A stretch of 5,471 nt of DNA from Clostridiales bacterium (GTDB lineage: Bacteria; Bacillota; Clostridia; Christensenellales; Borkfalkiaceae): contig JAJWOJ010000161.1 of NCBI GenBank assembly GCA_021635425.1, positions 1-5,471 on the forward strand, given 5' to 3'. The notes below the pieces were generated by a model that saw only the letters and a program-made list of their open reading frames with translations, was not told the origin of the DNA and made no database searches. Both the position numbers and the translations under genes were made by a program. Shown here one piece after another: positions 5,351 through 5,471 of this stretch (its first letter is position 1; every line of letters starts with the position of its first letter).

Positions 5351-5471
5351 TTTATTTCCATGGGTTTAAGCTCGATAATCGACTTATTGCCCGACTTATC
5401 GTAAAATTCCGTTGTTTGTTTTTCGTTACTGTTGTTGACTATCGCATACTTTCCGCTCGATTCGTAGAAGC
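5335..5471 (-). CDS. 3' end of an upstream gene, likely a carbohydrate-active enzyme
   Basis: Only the last 44 codons are in the window, with a TGA at 5337-5335. The peptide contains GKYAIVNNSNEKQTTEFYD followed by a short turn and IIELKPMEIKW, and ends WIKE. Strand-turn-strand endings with a VNNS..EQ.T..YD segment and a final LKP.EI.W are, from memory, typical of the C-terminal beta domain of GH112 galacto-N-biose/lacto-N-biose phosphorylases, and related endings occur in other glycosidases. The identity is inference from a short tail. The overlap with the hydrolase start shows both genes are cotranscribed and probably translationally coupled, which fits joint breakdown of host-type glycans. 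Confidence 0.65.
   Translation of the reverse strand, partial: FYESSGKYAIVNNSNEKQTTEFYDKSGNKSIIELKPMEIKWIKE

Noticed and set aside
4409..5404. Two plus-strand frames (4409-5011 and 5024-5404) opposite the hydrolase
   Set aside because: Antisense shadows of the GH95-like gene, with low-complexity Phe/Arg/Ile content and no credible ribosome binding sites.

Overview
The window (about 5.5 kb, modest GC, AT-rich spacers, strong AGGAG/AGGTGA ribosome binding sites, sigma-A-type promoters, a lipobox lipoprotein) looks like a chromosomal piece of a Bacillota bacterium, most likely an anaerobic Clostridia member of an animal gut. This is inferred from protein style and signals; there is no rRNA or other marker gene to settle it.

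Layout. (1) 1-130: short hairpins, including three degenerate tandem units of 20-21 bp. The 3' end of the first gene runs into them. (2) 74-1297, minus: an iron-containing alcohol dehydrogenase most like the 1-propanol dehydrogenase PduQ. It carries an unusual C-terminal tail created by a 14-bp tandem repeat. (3) 1298-1696: a divergent intergenic region of about 400 bp. It holds a minus-strand promoter and a long hairpin-rich leader for the dehydrogenase, a 12-bp perfect palindrome, and a near-consensus plus-strand promoter. (4) 1697-3055, plus: a 452-residue secreted lipoprotein of unknown function, transcribed alone and closed by a strong intrinsic terminator at 3063-3094. (5) 3105-3251, minus: a short coding-like stretch with a stop codon but no usable start, probably a gene remnant. 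(6) 3239-5350, minus: a cytoplasmic GH95-like glycoside hydrolase (alpha-L-fucosidase superfamily) with two substitutions at expected catalytic positions. (7) 5335-5471, minus: the last 44 codons of another gene overlapping the hydrolase start. Its end resembles the C-terminal beta domain of a carbohydrate-active enzyme, possibly a GH112 galacto-N-biose/lacto-N-biose phosphorylase.

How the genes may work together. The two right-hand minus-strand genes look like a translationally coupled glycan-degradation operon acting on imported oligosaccharides, perhaps fucosylated host glycans. Fucose fermentation yields lactaldehyde and 1,2-propanediol, and a PduQ-like dehydrogenase acts later on such C3 carbonyls. 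A metabolic link to the left-hand gene is therefore conceivable, but the two are separate transcription units and the link is inference only. I see no CRISPR array, tRNA, rRNA, insertion sequence or recognisable defence system. The most unusual items are the repeat-driven C-terminal extension of the dehydrogenase, the orphan lipoprotein, the startless minus-strand frame at 3105-3251 and the altered active site of the GH95-like enzyme.
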